Positions 36,352-51,300 of a stretch of DNA of 64,000 bases are shown piece by piece. Below the pieces are notes generated by a model, which saw only the letters and a list, made by a program, of their open reading frames with translations, did no database searches and was not told the DNA's origin. This DNA comes from Chrysomallon squamiferum (Eukaryota; Mollusca; Gastropoda; Neomphalida; Peltospiridae), in assembly GCA_012295275.1 (NCBI GenBank), contig CM022672.1:19211394-19275393 (forward strand). The letters are read 5' to 3'. The translations under genes were made by a program, and so were the position numbers. Every line of letters starts with the position of its first letter. Position 1 is the first letter of the stretch.

Positions 36352-39300
36352 TATTTTAAACAAGAAATATCAGATTAAGAGAAAACAGTAATCTGGACAT
36401 TACAGTTTATTTAAATAATGTGTGTAGATGTATTTATGTATTCATTGGTTATACACATAAAAACTGAAGTACTCTTTAGAACAGATTTTACTGTTGTGAA
36501 ACCAGAATCCTAAAAGAATTTTCAGAATTTCTTCACTGTAAATTAGTCAGTAATTGTTTCATTTATCTTCCTGTTATTGTTGGTTTTTGGGGGTTTTCTT
36601 TTTTTTTCAATTTCTTTTAAAGTGAGTTTTGGCAATGCTGTGAACCGAAAACCAAATTAAACGTTAGAATTAACCAGAAAACTTTGTTGATAAACATTTG
36701 GTAATGATTTATTGGCTTATGGAAATTATGTCTAGTCATAGCAACAGCCTTGCAAAGCTTTACTGTTGAGATTAAGGGGGATTAGGTAGATGAATATTTA
36801 ATCTGAATGCCTTAAAAATATAATTAGCATTAGTCCATAGATAGAAAACATTATTAATATGATTTAGCTGTCTGCTGGGAAAATGTTGATAGAATTTTAC
36901 AAGTGTTCACAGGAAATATTGAACATTAATTTGAAAATGTGTTTTTTATGTTTCCATGTGTATATGTTTATATTGTAGTCTGCTTGGTAATAACGAGGTA
37001 AGTTATAGATATTTTATATGTTTATATATTTGTAGAAATGAAACTAAGTAGCATCAAATCTAATTTTTAATGTCTTGTCTTAACCATTTTATTCTGTTTC
37101 TGGATGACATTAAAAAGCAATTATGATTAGATAGACTTGTTCTGGAAAACACATTAGATGTAGCCTTTCTGAATTATAGAAGAAAAAAAAAGAATCTAAT
37201 ATCTTACATAAGTAATAATGTTTTTGAATGTTGTTTAGATAAGTATTTACATTTTGTTGACAGTGAGAATTAAAAGTTTTAAAAAGTCATCTGAGAATTA
37301 GTAGTACAAAAAGACAATGGTTTAAAAAACAAAACAACTTTATTTGCTAGGACTAAGCTTATCTGTGTACAAAGACACATCATCTGAACTAAGACCATAA
37401 TCTTAACTTCATGGTTCCATCTTCCATTGGCAAATATGACTCTTGTTCATTTGGCGAAGCAAAGTTTCAATAAACATTTGTTGCATTCTTTCAAGTCACA
37501 CGATCTGATTTTCAGCAATCTTCTGAAAAAAATTCTGTCTTCTATTGTTTGGTGCTGCTTGAAACTCAAAGTGTTAGTAATATTATTAGAAATGTTATTG
37601 TGACATAAATAAATTATCATTCCTAGTGTATATTCATGTGGTGCATTTCCATATTTGAAGTATAAAAAAAAATAGAAGAAGAAGAAGACATTTGATATAT
37701 TTTTGAGTAATCTTTCTGGAAAAGTTATGTGTTCGTTCAAATATTCATGTTGTGATAGTTTATACCAGAGACCTTTACGGTAGGAGTCATTTATTATGAA
37801 TTATAAACAGTATATGTTTTAATTACCTTTTTTATATGGTTTTATACATTTTAAAGTGTATCATTATTATTCTACACATTCCAATTTTTTTTAATGTTGT
37901 TTTTACTTTCTTTATTTTAATTAATTAATTAATTACCTTTTTATTAGTATAATTATCATTATCATTATCATTGTTATTATTAAATATAGCATTTACAAAC
38001 TATAATAACAAAAACATAATTTTATAAATGCTGTAATGTTAATTGTTATCACTATTTCCACTCATTGAGAAATACATTTTAATATAGCATGATTATTTTT
38101 TTTGTTTTATAATGTAATATATATATATTTTTTTTTGCAATATATTACACTTTCTGTTAAAAATAAAATCATTTTATATATTTCATATCATGAAATTACT
38201 TTGGACATGAGCACTTTAGTAAATACTTCTTAGATCCTGTTAGTTACAACATTTTGCATGTTTATGATGAAAAGAAGGAAAAAACAACAACAGTTCACTG
38301 AAAGCATTCAGTTTGTTTTCACAGCACATTAATAGAACACATTATCTTGCTCTGGTGCCAGTTGCCCAGTACTCAGTGTAGATCACTGGCTTTCTGATCT
38401 GCCTCTTCTGATCAAGTGTTGATAGAGTTTGTAAACATCTTGCCTCTGTTACAAGCCAGGTCAACTTGGGTCACTTCCCTTGGCTGACAGAAACAGATAG
38501 ATAATCTCACTATTTTCAAGTACAGGAACTGAAAATGTTAGGAGATGTGTGAGAGTCGAAGCCGTCCTTTGTCTTACTGTTTTCCTTTCTGGATAATCAT
38601 ATTTGAAATAAATAAATTGAAATTTATGGTAGATGCTCTGAAAAGAAAATGTAAGCAGTTTGATAAATTGTATATGAAAATATACAGCCAGATTCAACCA
38701 TTTCACAAGCAAAGATGATATTGAATTTACTTTACTTTAGTGAAATTTTTATTACAAAACTTATGTAGAACTTTCTGGAAGTAAACTATGGTTTGAGAAC
38801 TTAATTTTTTTCTGTTTCTTTTATTTGTCAACAATCAAGTTAACAGTAGAATTTTGTCATTTCACTAAAGACTATTACTATCATTTTTATTGTTCAATGA
38901 TATAAATTACAACATAAAATTAATAACATGGTGGGCTAATTTGTGGTATAAAAATAAAGTTCTTTTTAAATTGTTAATTATAAACTACACAGTATGTTAG
39001 GGCAGCAAAATAAATCAGGAAGAAAAAAAAACCGAAAAACAATTAATTGGTGTTTGTTCAAGAGAGAGGGGTTTATGGCTTTGTGTTATTTTTAATTATC
39101 TTTGTGTGTTTACTCTTACTTGTAAAGCACTGGGGCTGGGTTGTCTGATCAAGTTTATTAAATAGCTGTTGAAAGTTCATGTATCCATGGGGCGTACATA
39201 TGGATGTTCAACAGATAACTGATTTTTTCTTTTTTCTTTTTTAACTTGAAATGATAAGCAGTCAAAAATAGCCAAAGTTAAATACATTAATGATAACCAT

Positions 39301-42300
39301 GTTTCTGAATCATCTTCAGAGAAAGCAAATAAAAAAAAAAAAAAAAAAAAAAAAAAAGATAGCTGCAGAATAATTTGTAAATATATAATTGGTTTGGTTC
39401 ATTATTTTTAAAATATTGGTTTCCTGTATATTGATGCTGTAAATTGTAATTTTAAAAGACCAACACTTGAAAAACAATAAGGGGGGGGTGAAAAAAATTA
39501 CTTAAACCTATTATAACCAGTAGAGGCAATATGTTAAGGTTTCATATTAATTATTCAGTTAACAAATTACAGACCTTAATAAATAAATGGATATTTGGTT
39601 TGGACAGGGAAATGGATTATGGATAAATTGTATAGAACTGCATTTATCATACACATACTTGTGCAACATATATATATATAAAAGAAAAAAAGAAACATTT
39701 TGAAATATAATAGGCACTGGTTATAAAGTATTGTGGGTTGTTTTTGTTGTTGTTGTTGTTGTTGTTTATATTTTTAAAGTAATCAGTGGCATATACCAGT
39801 AGAGCTTTAACATTCAGGTTACTGGTAATTTAAAAATGAATTAAAGACAGTCTTGATTGTGTATTAATTGTCAAATACAAATATGTTTAACAATAGATTT
39901 TGAGCTTCTTGTTACTTATTTGTATACTAGCTATTATGTGGTCTGACTGACTAGGGGGCATAGGGATTAGAACCAAACAGCCCAAATGACATCGTATTCT
40001 TCACCAAGTTCTACATACCTATCAAATTGTTCATTATTAATTATCTATCCATTATGGTATCTTTTTGCAGTCTCAAGTTTTGTATTTAAATGGACAGCAT
40101 GTTGAAATGTTGTCACATTTGTGTTTGACAAAATAGGTTTATCTGATCTCAAGTTATGAACAATCTTAACAAACAGTTTGACCCATGTCACTCCGTATTG
40201 AACAGGTTTAACCAGGTGAAACAGATAATTGGCATCTGTCTAGATATATCTGTCCACCTAGTGACACTGAGGATAAAATAGATTAATTTATTTAACTCTA
40301 ATTGACTGTGTTTGAGAGAAAAATATATAAATTTAGAAACTGTGTTAATATGTGTTTTTTGTGTGTGTGTGTTTGTTTGAGCGATTAAAATCTTATTTCA
40401 AAATTAATTTATCTCACCACATATCAGTATAAACATTTGACTTGTTATAATTTTATTGATGTAAAGGTTTTCTTTCTTCATATAAACAGTATTAGTTGTG
40501 TGTTTGTATGTGCATATAAATGTTTATTACATATAATTGTATAATGATGATGATGACATAATTCCCTGCCTTTTGTCATTATTTACCACCATGTCAAGTT
40601 TCTCATTTAACCAAATGAAAGAAACATCTTTCTTTATTTTAAAATCAGACAAGTAATATGATATATTCAGCCACTGGATCTCAATGGACAAGTTTTTGAA
40701 TGACTCATCAGATTTATTGCCTTCCAATTTAGTCTTTAAATGAATCATGTTTCATTAACAATTAAAATTAAATTATGGATCATCCTTAACTGGTTTGCTG
40801 ATGAGAGCCATGATGAGAGTATTCATGAATGCCACAGTCGTTGCTCTAGCAGACCTCATGGCAAATATGTAGTGCTTATGTGATTTGTTAATTAAATATT
40901 GGTGAAAAATTGCTAGGTGCTAAGTATTAATGACATCACAGAAGTCCTGCACATTTTTGTTATGAAAGCTATAAAAAAAATGTTCTGTTTTTAGTGCCAA
41001 CCCAGATTTTCTGCCTGATATTACTGGAAATCATTTTGAGTGTGCAGATGGATCAGTACCAAGTAAGTTATTATTATTTTTTTTTATATTATTTTAACAC
41101 ACATACACAGATGTCTTTCTTGGCACATGTTGTTTCATAATAATAAATTAAAAAACACCTTTGTCATGATATAGTCATTTTCTTTATGCGTTCAATTGAA
41201 AATGAACACAAAATGTTAAGCTCTGAAAATAACTGTGTAACTGACATATATTTCCTTGACTATTTCTTAGAGCATTCTTTTTTCAAGAATGCCATGTATT
41301 TTTAACAATTAGTACAAATGATCCTGGCTAAAATAACATAATATATGGCCAGGCTAACTAAGTGTATCCTGTGATGGCTCAAAATGTTTTATTGCTTTAT
41401 CTGTTAGCAGTTTAAGATAGTTATTATATTTTCTTCTTCTACAGTGCTGGCAAAGAGTAATGGTAGAATGAGCCCAATTAGGGCCAGGACAATGAAGGAA
41501 TATGATCAGGTGTGTAAATGTTTCTTTTGTATCTCATTTACATAATGTTTGTGTGTGGTGCCCTTGTTTAAGTACATTGCATGACCTAGAATGTTTATAT
41601 TTATTATTATACATAATAATATCCTAGGTTTTTTTTTCAATTCAATTTGATAATGGTAAAATAAAAGGATAAAGTTCTAAGCTATGTATTTATATTTTAT
41701 GACAAACTCCAAGTCTGTAAATGTATATAATTTTTTTTGGTATTGATTAATTTTTAAATTCTCAGTTAATTGTGTTGTGTTATAAAAATAAAGCCAAAAG
41801 GGATGCTCTTTTTTAATAGATATCTCATATTTCAGAAATTATATAATTGTGTCTTTTTACAGTATCTCCTCCTTTTCTAAGGATATATTCACTTTATTAT
41901 TTTGTTTCAATGAAAGTTTCAAATCGTTTTGTTGCAGCATATTGCTGAGTTGAAGAAAGAAAATTTCAGCCTAAAACTCCGCATCTATTTTCTTGAAGAG
42001 CGAATGCAGCAGAAGTTTGGAAATGAAGAGGATGTTTTTAAGACTGTAATTAAGATTATACATATAAATTTATAAAGAAAGTAATTCTGTATTCACAGAG
42101 CTCTGCATATAACTTGACAAAATCTGCTACAAAGATAAATATATTAATTTTATTAAAGCAGTCGTTTTGTCTCCAACTAGGCTGAGTATATTGTGTTGCA
42201 TACATCTTACACTATCACACATTAAATAAGTGTATATAGTTTATGACAGAATAAAAAAAAGTTTTTTGTTTTTTGTTTTTTTTTTTTTACCTTGTATGCA

Positions 42301-45300
42301 GAAAGTAGTAATTGAGTCTGTAATGCATTTGGTTATTTCTTTTTTAAAGTATTCAAGTTTTCTTTTAGAATATTGAACTGAAGGTTGAGGTTGAAAGTCA
42401 GAAGAGAGAGCTGTTGGATAAACATGAGCTTATACAAAAAGCTAGGTGGGTGTTTCTTTTTTGTGGGGGTTCTGGATTATTATTTTAATACTGTATATTT
42501 AGTGCTTGTTTTCAGATTATTTTCATTTTGAAAAGCAAAAGAGGTTTTTTTTCTCTTATCTCTTGATGAAAATTATTAGCACGTTTGTTTGTTTGTTTGT
42601 TGTCGATTTTACTTAGGCACAATAAAAATAACATAAATAAATCATGTCATAAGTACAATTTTTTTTTTTTTTTTTTTTTTAAAATTTGTTTGTTTTGTTT
42701 CTTGAAAATTGTATTTATTTTTGCAATTAATTTATAATATTTTTATTATTTAATGTAAGTAAATTGTTTGTTTCCCATACAGTGTTAAACTGTCACTCTC
42801 AAGAACACACCTTATTATCAAGTTTATGTTTCAGCTGTTACAGATACTGTTTTATTCTTTCAGTGCTGCTATGGAAAGTCTGACAAGCAAGCACAATCAG
42901 GATTTGAAAAACCTTGCCAATCAGTATGAATCAGAACTGAAGAGACTAAAAGAAGAAAATGAGAGAGGGCTCCAACAGGTTTGTTATTACGTAAAATATC
43001 AAGATACGCTGACAGATATATTTCCCAACCAAACCTGGCTGTTTGGTTTTATTTTAATTAATTTAAATGTCCAGGAATTTAAGCTTTTGAAAGGAAAGTG
43101 AAACAAGTTTCATTTCTTTTTTTTTCAGAAAAATAACCAGAGTGCTTTCAAGTTGCCTATTTTAGAATATAACTTTTAAAAACTATGAACCGTTCCATTA
43201 TCATTAAGACCGTGTTTTATTAAACAACTGTTTTTGGTTTGTTAATGTCAGAAATGTTTTGTTTGTTCATTTTCAGGAGTGTGAGAATGTTGTGGAAGAG
43301 CTGAGGCATGCTAATGAGACTGTAGAGAAACTGAGAGCAGAATTAGACTGTCAGACTGAGAATGAGAAAGGAAACCTTCAGGAAATTCAGGTTGTTACAT
43401 CAAATATTTCTAAAAAACAGTAGTAATGGTTCTTTCGTTAAGAAAATATGTTTTGACTAAAAGACTTTCAAAACTTGAGTTAATATAAACTGAAACTGTT
43501 GATTTGTAGTGTAATTTGCATATTATTATAATTATTATTATTTTTATTATTTTGTTGTGAAAAAAACGATTTCGAAAATGTATTGTTGTTGAAGGAAAGA
43601 TTACAGAATATTAAAAAGTAATATTTTTTTTTTTTTTTTGTTTCAGGAATTAAAGGGAGAACTTGAAGGAAAGAAAAAGTAAGTTGTGTTGATTCATTTT
43701 ATCTTTCACTTTGATTGACAGTTTTCAACTAAATAAAATATAAATTCCAGTCTTTCATCTAAACTACAAGAATTTTTTTTTAATTTTTTTTTTTTATGTT
43801 TCTGTTTGTTTGTTTCTTTTTTGTCCAGGAGATTTAGTCAAAAAAAAACAAAAACAAAAAAAACCCTCATATTATTAAATTTATATATATGTATATATTA
43901 TATATTATGTGTTATTTTTATCAGTATAATCAAGAGACTGGATGAAAATTGTAACAAGTTAAGAGATGATGTCCCAAGGCTGAAGCAGGAACTGGAACAG
44001 ACTAAATCTAAATGCAATGAATTGTCGAACCAGGTTGCCAAGCTACAAACAGAACTGAGCAGGAAAGAACGGGATATACATGTACGATTCACTGTTACTG
44101 CTTTCTGTAGTTAAATAGTCACTCCTACTGCAGCCTAATTGTCGTTTTGAGATATTTTAATATGTGCTATTAGACAACAGCAGTCTTAAATTATTGTGGG
44201 TGCACTTATTTACAACAGTCTCTCAGCACACATCAGCAAGAACCCATATTAAAAAAGATTTATCTGTTCTTCATTCCTCACTGGCTTTGCTCACACAAAG
44301 CATTAGTTAGCTAAAAATTGCCTTTAAAAAGACACATGTTATTGTAAATTTCAGGGAATGTTGAATATGCATGATAGTACTGTTTTGTTGCTTTTAATGT
44401 CACTCTTTTTTTTTTAATTGTTCTTATTTCCTTGAATGTTGTTAATTAAACCATCTGTTTCTAAGAATGTTCATTGTATGTAATGATTTATCCACTCATT
44501 TATTTTTTCTTTTCATTTTCTTTTTAAAAAGAAATTCGTTTTTGTTTGTTATAGTTTGAAAATGTTAATTAAACAAGTGATTAAAATATTTTTGAAATAT
44601 CAGTAACTGTTTATAAGTTCACATATTGTTTTATAAAAAAAAAAAAAATGTAAAATTATTATTTTTTTTAAATTATTTATTATTTTTTTTTATTTGTTTA
44701 TGTTGGTCTTGTTCTTTATCTTGTTTCTAAAACTGTTTTATAGAAATTTCAGTTACAGCATACTGTAATTGAAAGTTGCACATCAAACCATGCCATATTG
44801 TCTTGTGTTGTTTCTTTGTGTTAGCCTTGTTTGGTTATGACTGTTTTCTTGCATGCAGCATCTGTCTAGTGTATTTAGAGACACCAGCATCGTGGACAGT
44901 GAATCCATTCTTGCCCCAAATCATTTGCAGGTTTGTTTTTTTAGTGTGTGTGTCTTGCAGTTTCACTTGTTAATATTGTACTGGGTTTGTTTTTATTATG
45001 GTTTTCGTAAATAATCCTTTAGTATTTATTTACTTAGTTTAATTAATATCTGACGATGGAGACTTTTGGAAATTCTGACAATTTTTTATAATCAGTTTGT
45101 TTTTAATATTATAATTTTTTGGTTTTTTTTGTTCAGTAAATGTACAGTGATACAAACATTATCTAAAGTGTGGTTTTTTTGTAATTATAAACATTTTTAA
45201 AATTATTATTATCACTATTAAAAGTGATAAAATTGTTATTATTTATAATAATATATATATATATATTTTTTTGTTTATTATTGTTATTATTTGATGAATG

Positions 45301-48300
45301 CTGTTTATTTACTAGGATGTTGTTGATGATCAGAAAGAAACCATCTCAAAATTAATGAAAGAGAAACAAAATCTGGAATGTCAGCTAAATGAAAAAATAG
45401 ACACTGTTGAAGTGAGATTTTGTTTAATTCATGAAATTATTAGTGGTTACAATAAAGAAACACTCTTTAATTGATTTCAAAAATCTAATTACGCCAGTAT
45501 TTTGGGGTGTTTTTTTTGTTAAGAGACTAGAACAACAGCATTTCTGTTTGTATTATGCATTTAGATGTTATTAATACTTTATAAAAATTTGGTTAATAAC
45601 TTTTAGAATATATCTGTTTATGGCTGAGAAAGATTATGTAATTTGAGTAAATGTTTAATTTATTATTATTATTATTAATTTTTTTTTTTTTTTTATAGAA
45701 ATTTGAAGTTCTGAGGGACATTATGACAAATGAAATAAAGGTTTGAACAATGAATATTTTAATATATACATACTTATTATATTATTTAATGAGAATCCTT
45801 TAGATTATAATATTTTTTAAAATTTTTGTTAATTTTCGTTTTCCATTTTTGTGATTTTTTTTTTTTTTTTTTCTTGTAAAGGCTTTGGTTGTCATGAAAT
45901 TATGAAAGTACAAAATATGTTTAAAAGAAAACTTTTAGGTTGTTAGTAGTAAAATAAACATCACATTTAACAACAATCAGATATAATCAAACATAATCTG
46001 TATAATATTTTAATGTATGTACTTTTGGAAAATCAATAGTAATTCAGTTATATATATTGGCACAGATAATAAATTTACTTGTTTTTTTACATAAGGAAAC
46101 AGTATTAAATATATGTATATCATCTATTTGAAGAAACTGGAAAATAAGTTGAAAGAAAATGAAGATCAGCTGAAGTCATCATCTGAACAGAATGAGATAG
46201 TGGGAAAGGTTTTACGTGGACTGCAGCACAAGGTGTGTTTTAAACAGCATTTACCATTGATATAATAATACGTGTTAACATGGATTAGATTGGTACTGAA
46301 TGGACATTATCTAGTGGGGCACAGGTCAAGGGTCACTCGGCATGTGAATGACAATGTGGTATGTCTCTTAGTCACATGATTCAACAGTTGAGCAATGATA
46401 ATAGTTGTTTTGTGTTCACTGATCAGTGTATTTTGATGATCCACGTCCAAGTGAGAAGCTACCTGTCATATTGACAAGCTAAACTTGGAAACACATCATC
46501 ATCAAGTGGTTAATTTATATGCCAGTGAGACAAAAGATATTCCTTTTTTTTTTTTCTTTGTCTGTTTGTCGTGATGAGTTCATTAAAGTGTGTGAATTTG
46601 TTTGTTGTTTGGGAAGTCTTTTTATTTTTATTATTATTATTTTTGTTTTTTGTTTTGTTTTGTTTTGTTTTATTTTATTTGTGCTTTGTTTTTAGAATGA
46701 TAATCTAACTGCCGAACTGAGCAAGTGTAAGGATGAAATTGATGCTTTGAAAGAAGAAATTCAAAAGTTAAATGTTGAGAAACATGAGGTAAAGTTAATG
46801 TATTATCATAATTTTAAAACCAGTATAGACAGAACGTTTGTTTTTGTTTGTCTTAGCTGGTGATTTGCTTGTCTGTTGTGTTGTTTGTGTTTATTGTGTG
46901 TTAATTTTGTATTATTTTTTTTTGATTATTTTTTAATTATTTTCTTTTTTTTTTTACCTTTCTTAATTTTAATTTTAAAAAAAGGAATTTACCTAGGACT
47001 GGATTTTTTAATTTTTAAAATTTTTTATTATATAATTATAATAGAAAATGTATGTTTATAACGTTTTTGTCAAACAGAAATTTATTAGCTCAGAGTATAT
47101 TCCTTCAAACTTCAAATCCGGTGAATTCATTCAGACGTGCATTTCTTATCCAAAATGTTTATTTCTTGAATATGTGCAACTGGTATCATAATGTCTTAGA
47201 TTTTCTGAATATATATTACTGCCCAAAAAGTAAAAATTCAAGGAAATAAAGGTTAGCATTTTATTTATTTTTTTCCTGTTTCAGTAAAATTTGCCTAACA
47301 CAGAAAATTTAAGTATATTGGCAATATATTTCAGAGAAAAATAACTGTTGTTAATTCAAAAGCAGAACACGGAATGTTCTTACTGCACCATGCACCGCAA
47401 AACATAAAAACTGTTAATGTTTATTTAACAGTGAGACTTATTTTATAAACATAAAATAAAAAGACTCCAAAGTTTCATTAAAGATGTTTGATCCAGCCAC
47501 AGTTGATGAAATTCAGTTTTGTAACTGTTAGAAAAATTCATCAATAATATGCAAATAAAAATGTATTTAATAACAAGACTATTTGGTTAGTTTTTATATC
47601 ATTTAAGAAAGAATTGATAACAACATTGTATGACCTAAAGAATTGGATAAAATTATAGTATCACAAAAAATAAACTTAGTGTTGTATATTGTTATTTTTG
47701 TTTTATATAAATAAATAAAAAACCCATTATGTTTCAAAATGTATTTTTTTTTTATTAAAACAAAACATGTAGTCTAATGTTTAATTCAATGAAATACAAG
47801 AAGGAATGATTATAAAAACAAAAATATTATTTTCTGTTCTTAAAGTATTTGTGTGTGTTCCTTTTCCTATACTTAAACTTGTTTAACTGCATTTTTGTGT
47901 TTTGTTGTGTTTGTTCTTTTGTTTTAACAAATGTTTACAAATCAGTTTGATCACAAAACAGATATAATTTTTAGAATTTTAAAATGTAATTTATTCTTTA
48001 GGGCTTATTTAATTTAATGTACATAACCATCTTTAACATTAAGGAAAGAAAGATATCTTTCAGAAGGAATAAGTTCTGTTTTCATACCAAATTAAAAATC
48101 ACCTGAAAATTATAGATTATAATATTGACTGAAGCTTCCAATAAAAGTTTTTTTATTTTTTTTAATTGGTCTACAACATTATTTAAAATAACGTTTTTAT
48201 TTCCTCTGTTGCTTTATGTTATATTTGATTTCATTCAGTACTTGAGTTGATCAGAATTCTTGCATGCATCTATGCTAACGAATTGTTGACTATGTTTGCT

Positions 48301-51300
48301 GTGAATTAACAGTTTGCGTGTGTACATTACTTATGATCAGGTTGAGACATCTAAAGCGGAGGAGCTCATGATAAAAGATGGTAAAATTGAGCAGCTCAGT
48401 CAGGCTGTGCAGGAGCATGAACAGAGGCTGGAGGTATTGCCCAAGTCTTCACAAATACACACTTCTAATTCTGTGTTGTAAACCTATTATTTGTTTCGTT
48501 CTTTGGCTGAAAGTGTGAATGTCATCAAGTTTGTGTGTGTATTTTGTGAGTGAGTGTATGTGTCTATGTGTTTTGAGTTTGGTAAGTGTATTGATGAATT
48601 CTGTCTGTGATGATTGAATGTCCAAATGTGATGAAGGTTACAAATGTGTTTTCTGCATTTCTGTCTTGATGTTAGAGTATCAGGAAGGGTATTTGATATT
48701 TTTTCAGAGTTTTGTGAGTGCTTGCATTCGTGAATTCTGTCTGTGAGTGCCTGAAAATGTGAAAGCCATGAAGGTCACAAGTGTGTGTTATACATATGTG
48801 TGAGTTTGCTGAGTGCTTGAAGTCACGAATTCTGCGTTGTTAAGTGTTTCAGTGTGATGAAGGTTACAAGTGTGATACTTATCAGAGTTTGTTAACTACT
48901 TGTATTCCTGTTTGATCTGTATGAATGTCTGAGTGTGGAAGGTGGAAAGGGTGTTTGTGTGTGCTTGTACACGCTTGTGGTTTTCAGTGTATGCTTATAC
49001 CCTTATATAATATTTATATCATATCACAACATTGATAACAATCAACACATAACTCAAAGTAGGCATAAAAAGTTTATTTTGTTACTTATTACAGTTTTTG
49101 TTCTATTATTATCAAGAATTATTAAGGATATATTATGTATTGTCCAAAATTTTCAGTATATTTTTGGAAATATCTGACATTTTGAACAAAATTACATTTT
49201 CTTTCTACTTTTTTTGTAAAACAATTTAACTAGGTCTAGGTTTATAATTTTTTGGGGTATAAGCTGTTAGCAATGTCTTTAGTATCCACCTTTTACTAAA
49301 TTGCATGAATAAACCCTGAATTTCCCTGTTTCTTTTTAATAGCTCTGTACTGGAATATTTCATATTTCATATTTGTATCATTATAATATTTTTTGCCTTA
49401 AGCTTTCCTAATTCAGTTTAAAGACAAACATAATTTTTCTACCAAGTTTATTATCTGTCCATTCAGGTCATGACATATATTCTAAACAGAAAAGCCACTG
49501 CTTGTATTTATTTTTACTTTTAATGTTTATATTCATATACAATACCCATGAAATTAACTTCTGTAAAAATTTGGAGCAGTCAATGTTTAAAATATTCACT
49601 GTTTATGAATAAATCATTTTAAAGTTATTTTTGCTATATTCAAAATTCATGTTCTTAGTCAACATATTTTGATTGTAATCTATGAAAAATTATTTTCCCA
49701 GAATTTAATGAGGAGTTTGGGTAAAAAAGATGGAGAACTTGGCAACTTTAAGCAGTTACTGTCTCAGGCACAAGATGCACTGAAACAGAGCGAAGTGGCA
49801 GTTGAGGTATACATTTTAATTTTTAATTTTTTTTTTTTTAAATTTAAAAAAGTAAAAATATAAAAAAGATAAATTATCTTTTGTTTATATTTAGTTATTC
49901 ATGCATACTTTTTTTTTTTTTTTTCTGTAAAGATAACTGAATGATTTGGAATTTATTTCTACTTCTGTGTGTAGATAAGAACAGGCAAGCATCAGGATAA
50001 GAAAAAAATATAATTGATATTCTTCTTATTTACAGAATTTAAAAATTTTATTCAGATATATCATAGTTTTTTATATTAATGTTGAAAGCAATGTTTGATA
50101 TATAGGTTGTTTTGATGGGAGGTTTTTGGGGGGAGTTTGTTGTTTTGTTGGGTGTTTTTTTTTTTTTTTTTTTTTTCAGTAATTCCCCAGAGTATATCAG
50201 AGTTGTGTAATGAATCTGTTTTACTGTTTATTATATCGTACCTTATTTAATTCTGTTACATTTTTACTACTTATGACAAAAAGCAAGACAGAAATCAGAT
50301 ATATCAGTTGTTTTATGTTTAAATTCAGATTCTTCAGGAGGAACTGCTGAAAGAAAAACAGCAGGCTCAAGAAAGCAAGGACAAACAAGCTGCACATTAT
50401 CAGGTACTTAAAAAATTATTAATTAAAAAAAAAAGTATAAAATAAAATAAAAATTAATTAAATTTGATTCAGTCTATTTTACTGTAGTTGCTGATACATA
50501 AAGAAAACATTTTATTTTATCATTCTTTTTATTAGTTCAGCTGAATGATTGATTCAGTGGGATATTAAAACATTTTGGCAGCTAAATAATACACTGGATA
50601 TTGTGTTTTTCAGTTTGATCATTATTTTTATCTTTTTAATGTATGGGTATGTATGCATGTGTGTGTGTGTGTGTGCTTTTTAGGTGTTGTTTTACCACAT
50701 AAAATATTTTCTCATATTTTTTAAAAATATCTTGTTAATTAAGCATTATTTGTTTGCCTACTGTTAAGAAGTTAGTTAAATAGAGAAGCTAAAAGGTAGT
50801 GGGTTTTTTTTGTTTGTTTTTTTTAAGATAATATTTGTTAATTTTAACATTTTGATTTCAGAATTTGTTTGATGACTATGAGAAACAGTTGAAGAACAAA
50901 GATGTTCTCATAGAACAGATGTCTGAGAGACTGGACACAAAGGACAAACAGCTGAAGGACTGCATGGACTTCATCCAGGCAGACAAAAAAGTGTGTACTC
51001 AACAAATCACTTGTTTACTGTCAGCGGTTTAATAACCTTTTCATTGTCTTCTTTTTCAGTTGTAAAAAGTATCCTCTCTGGTACTTTGAACAAAAAAGCT
51101 AAATATATTTTGTACACTGATAATTTTATTTTTCATTGAACATAATAATCTTTTATAATAAAAAAAGCATAACAACATACTCCAGGAAATGATAGACAAA
51201 TTCTTATTTTTCCATGTTTAAAGTAACATCGTTTCATACCTAGAAATGTAAAAAAATCATATTAGACTGAGTCCGTTATATGCAAAATAAATTATTCTTT

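Noticed and set aside
36130-36378. 82-codon Phe/Ile/Leu-rich frame that looks like a membrane protein
   Set aside because: Produced by TTTTA/TTTA repeats.
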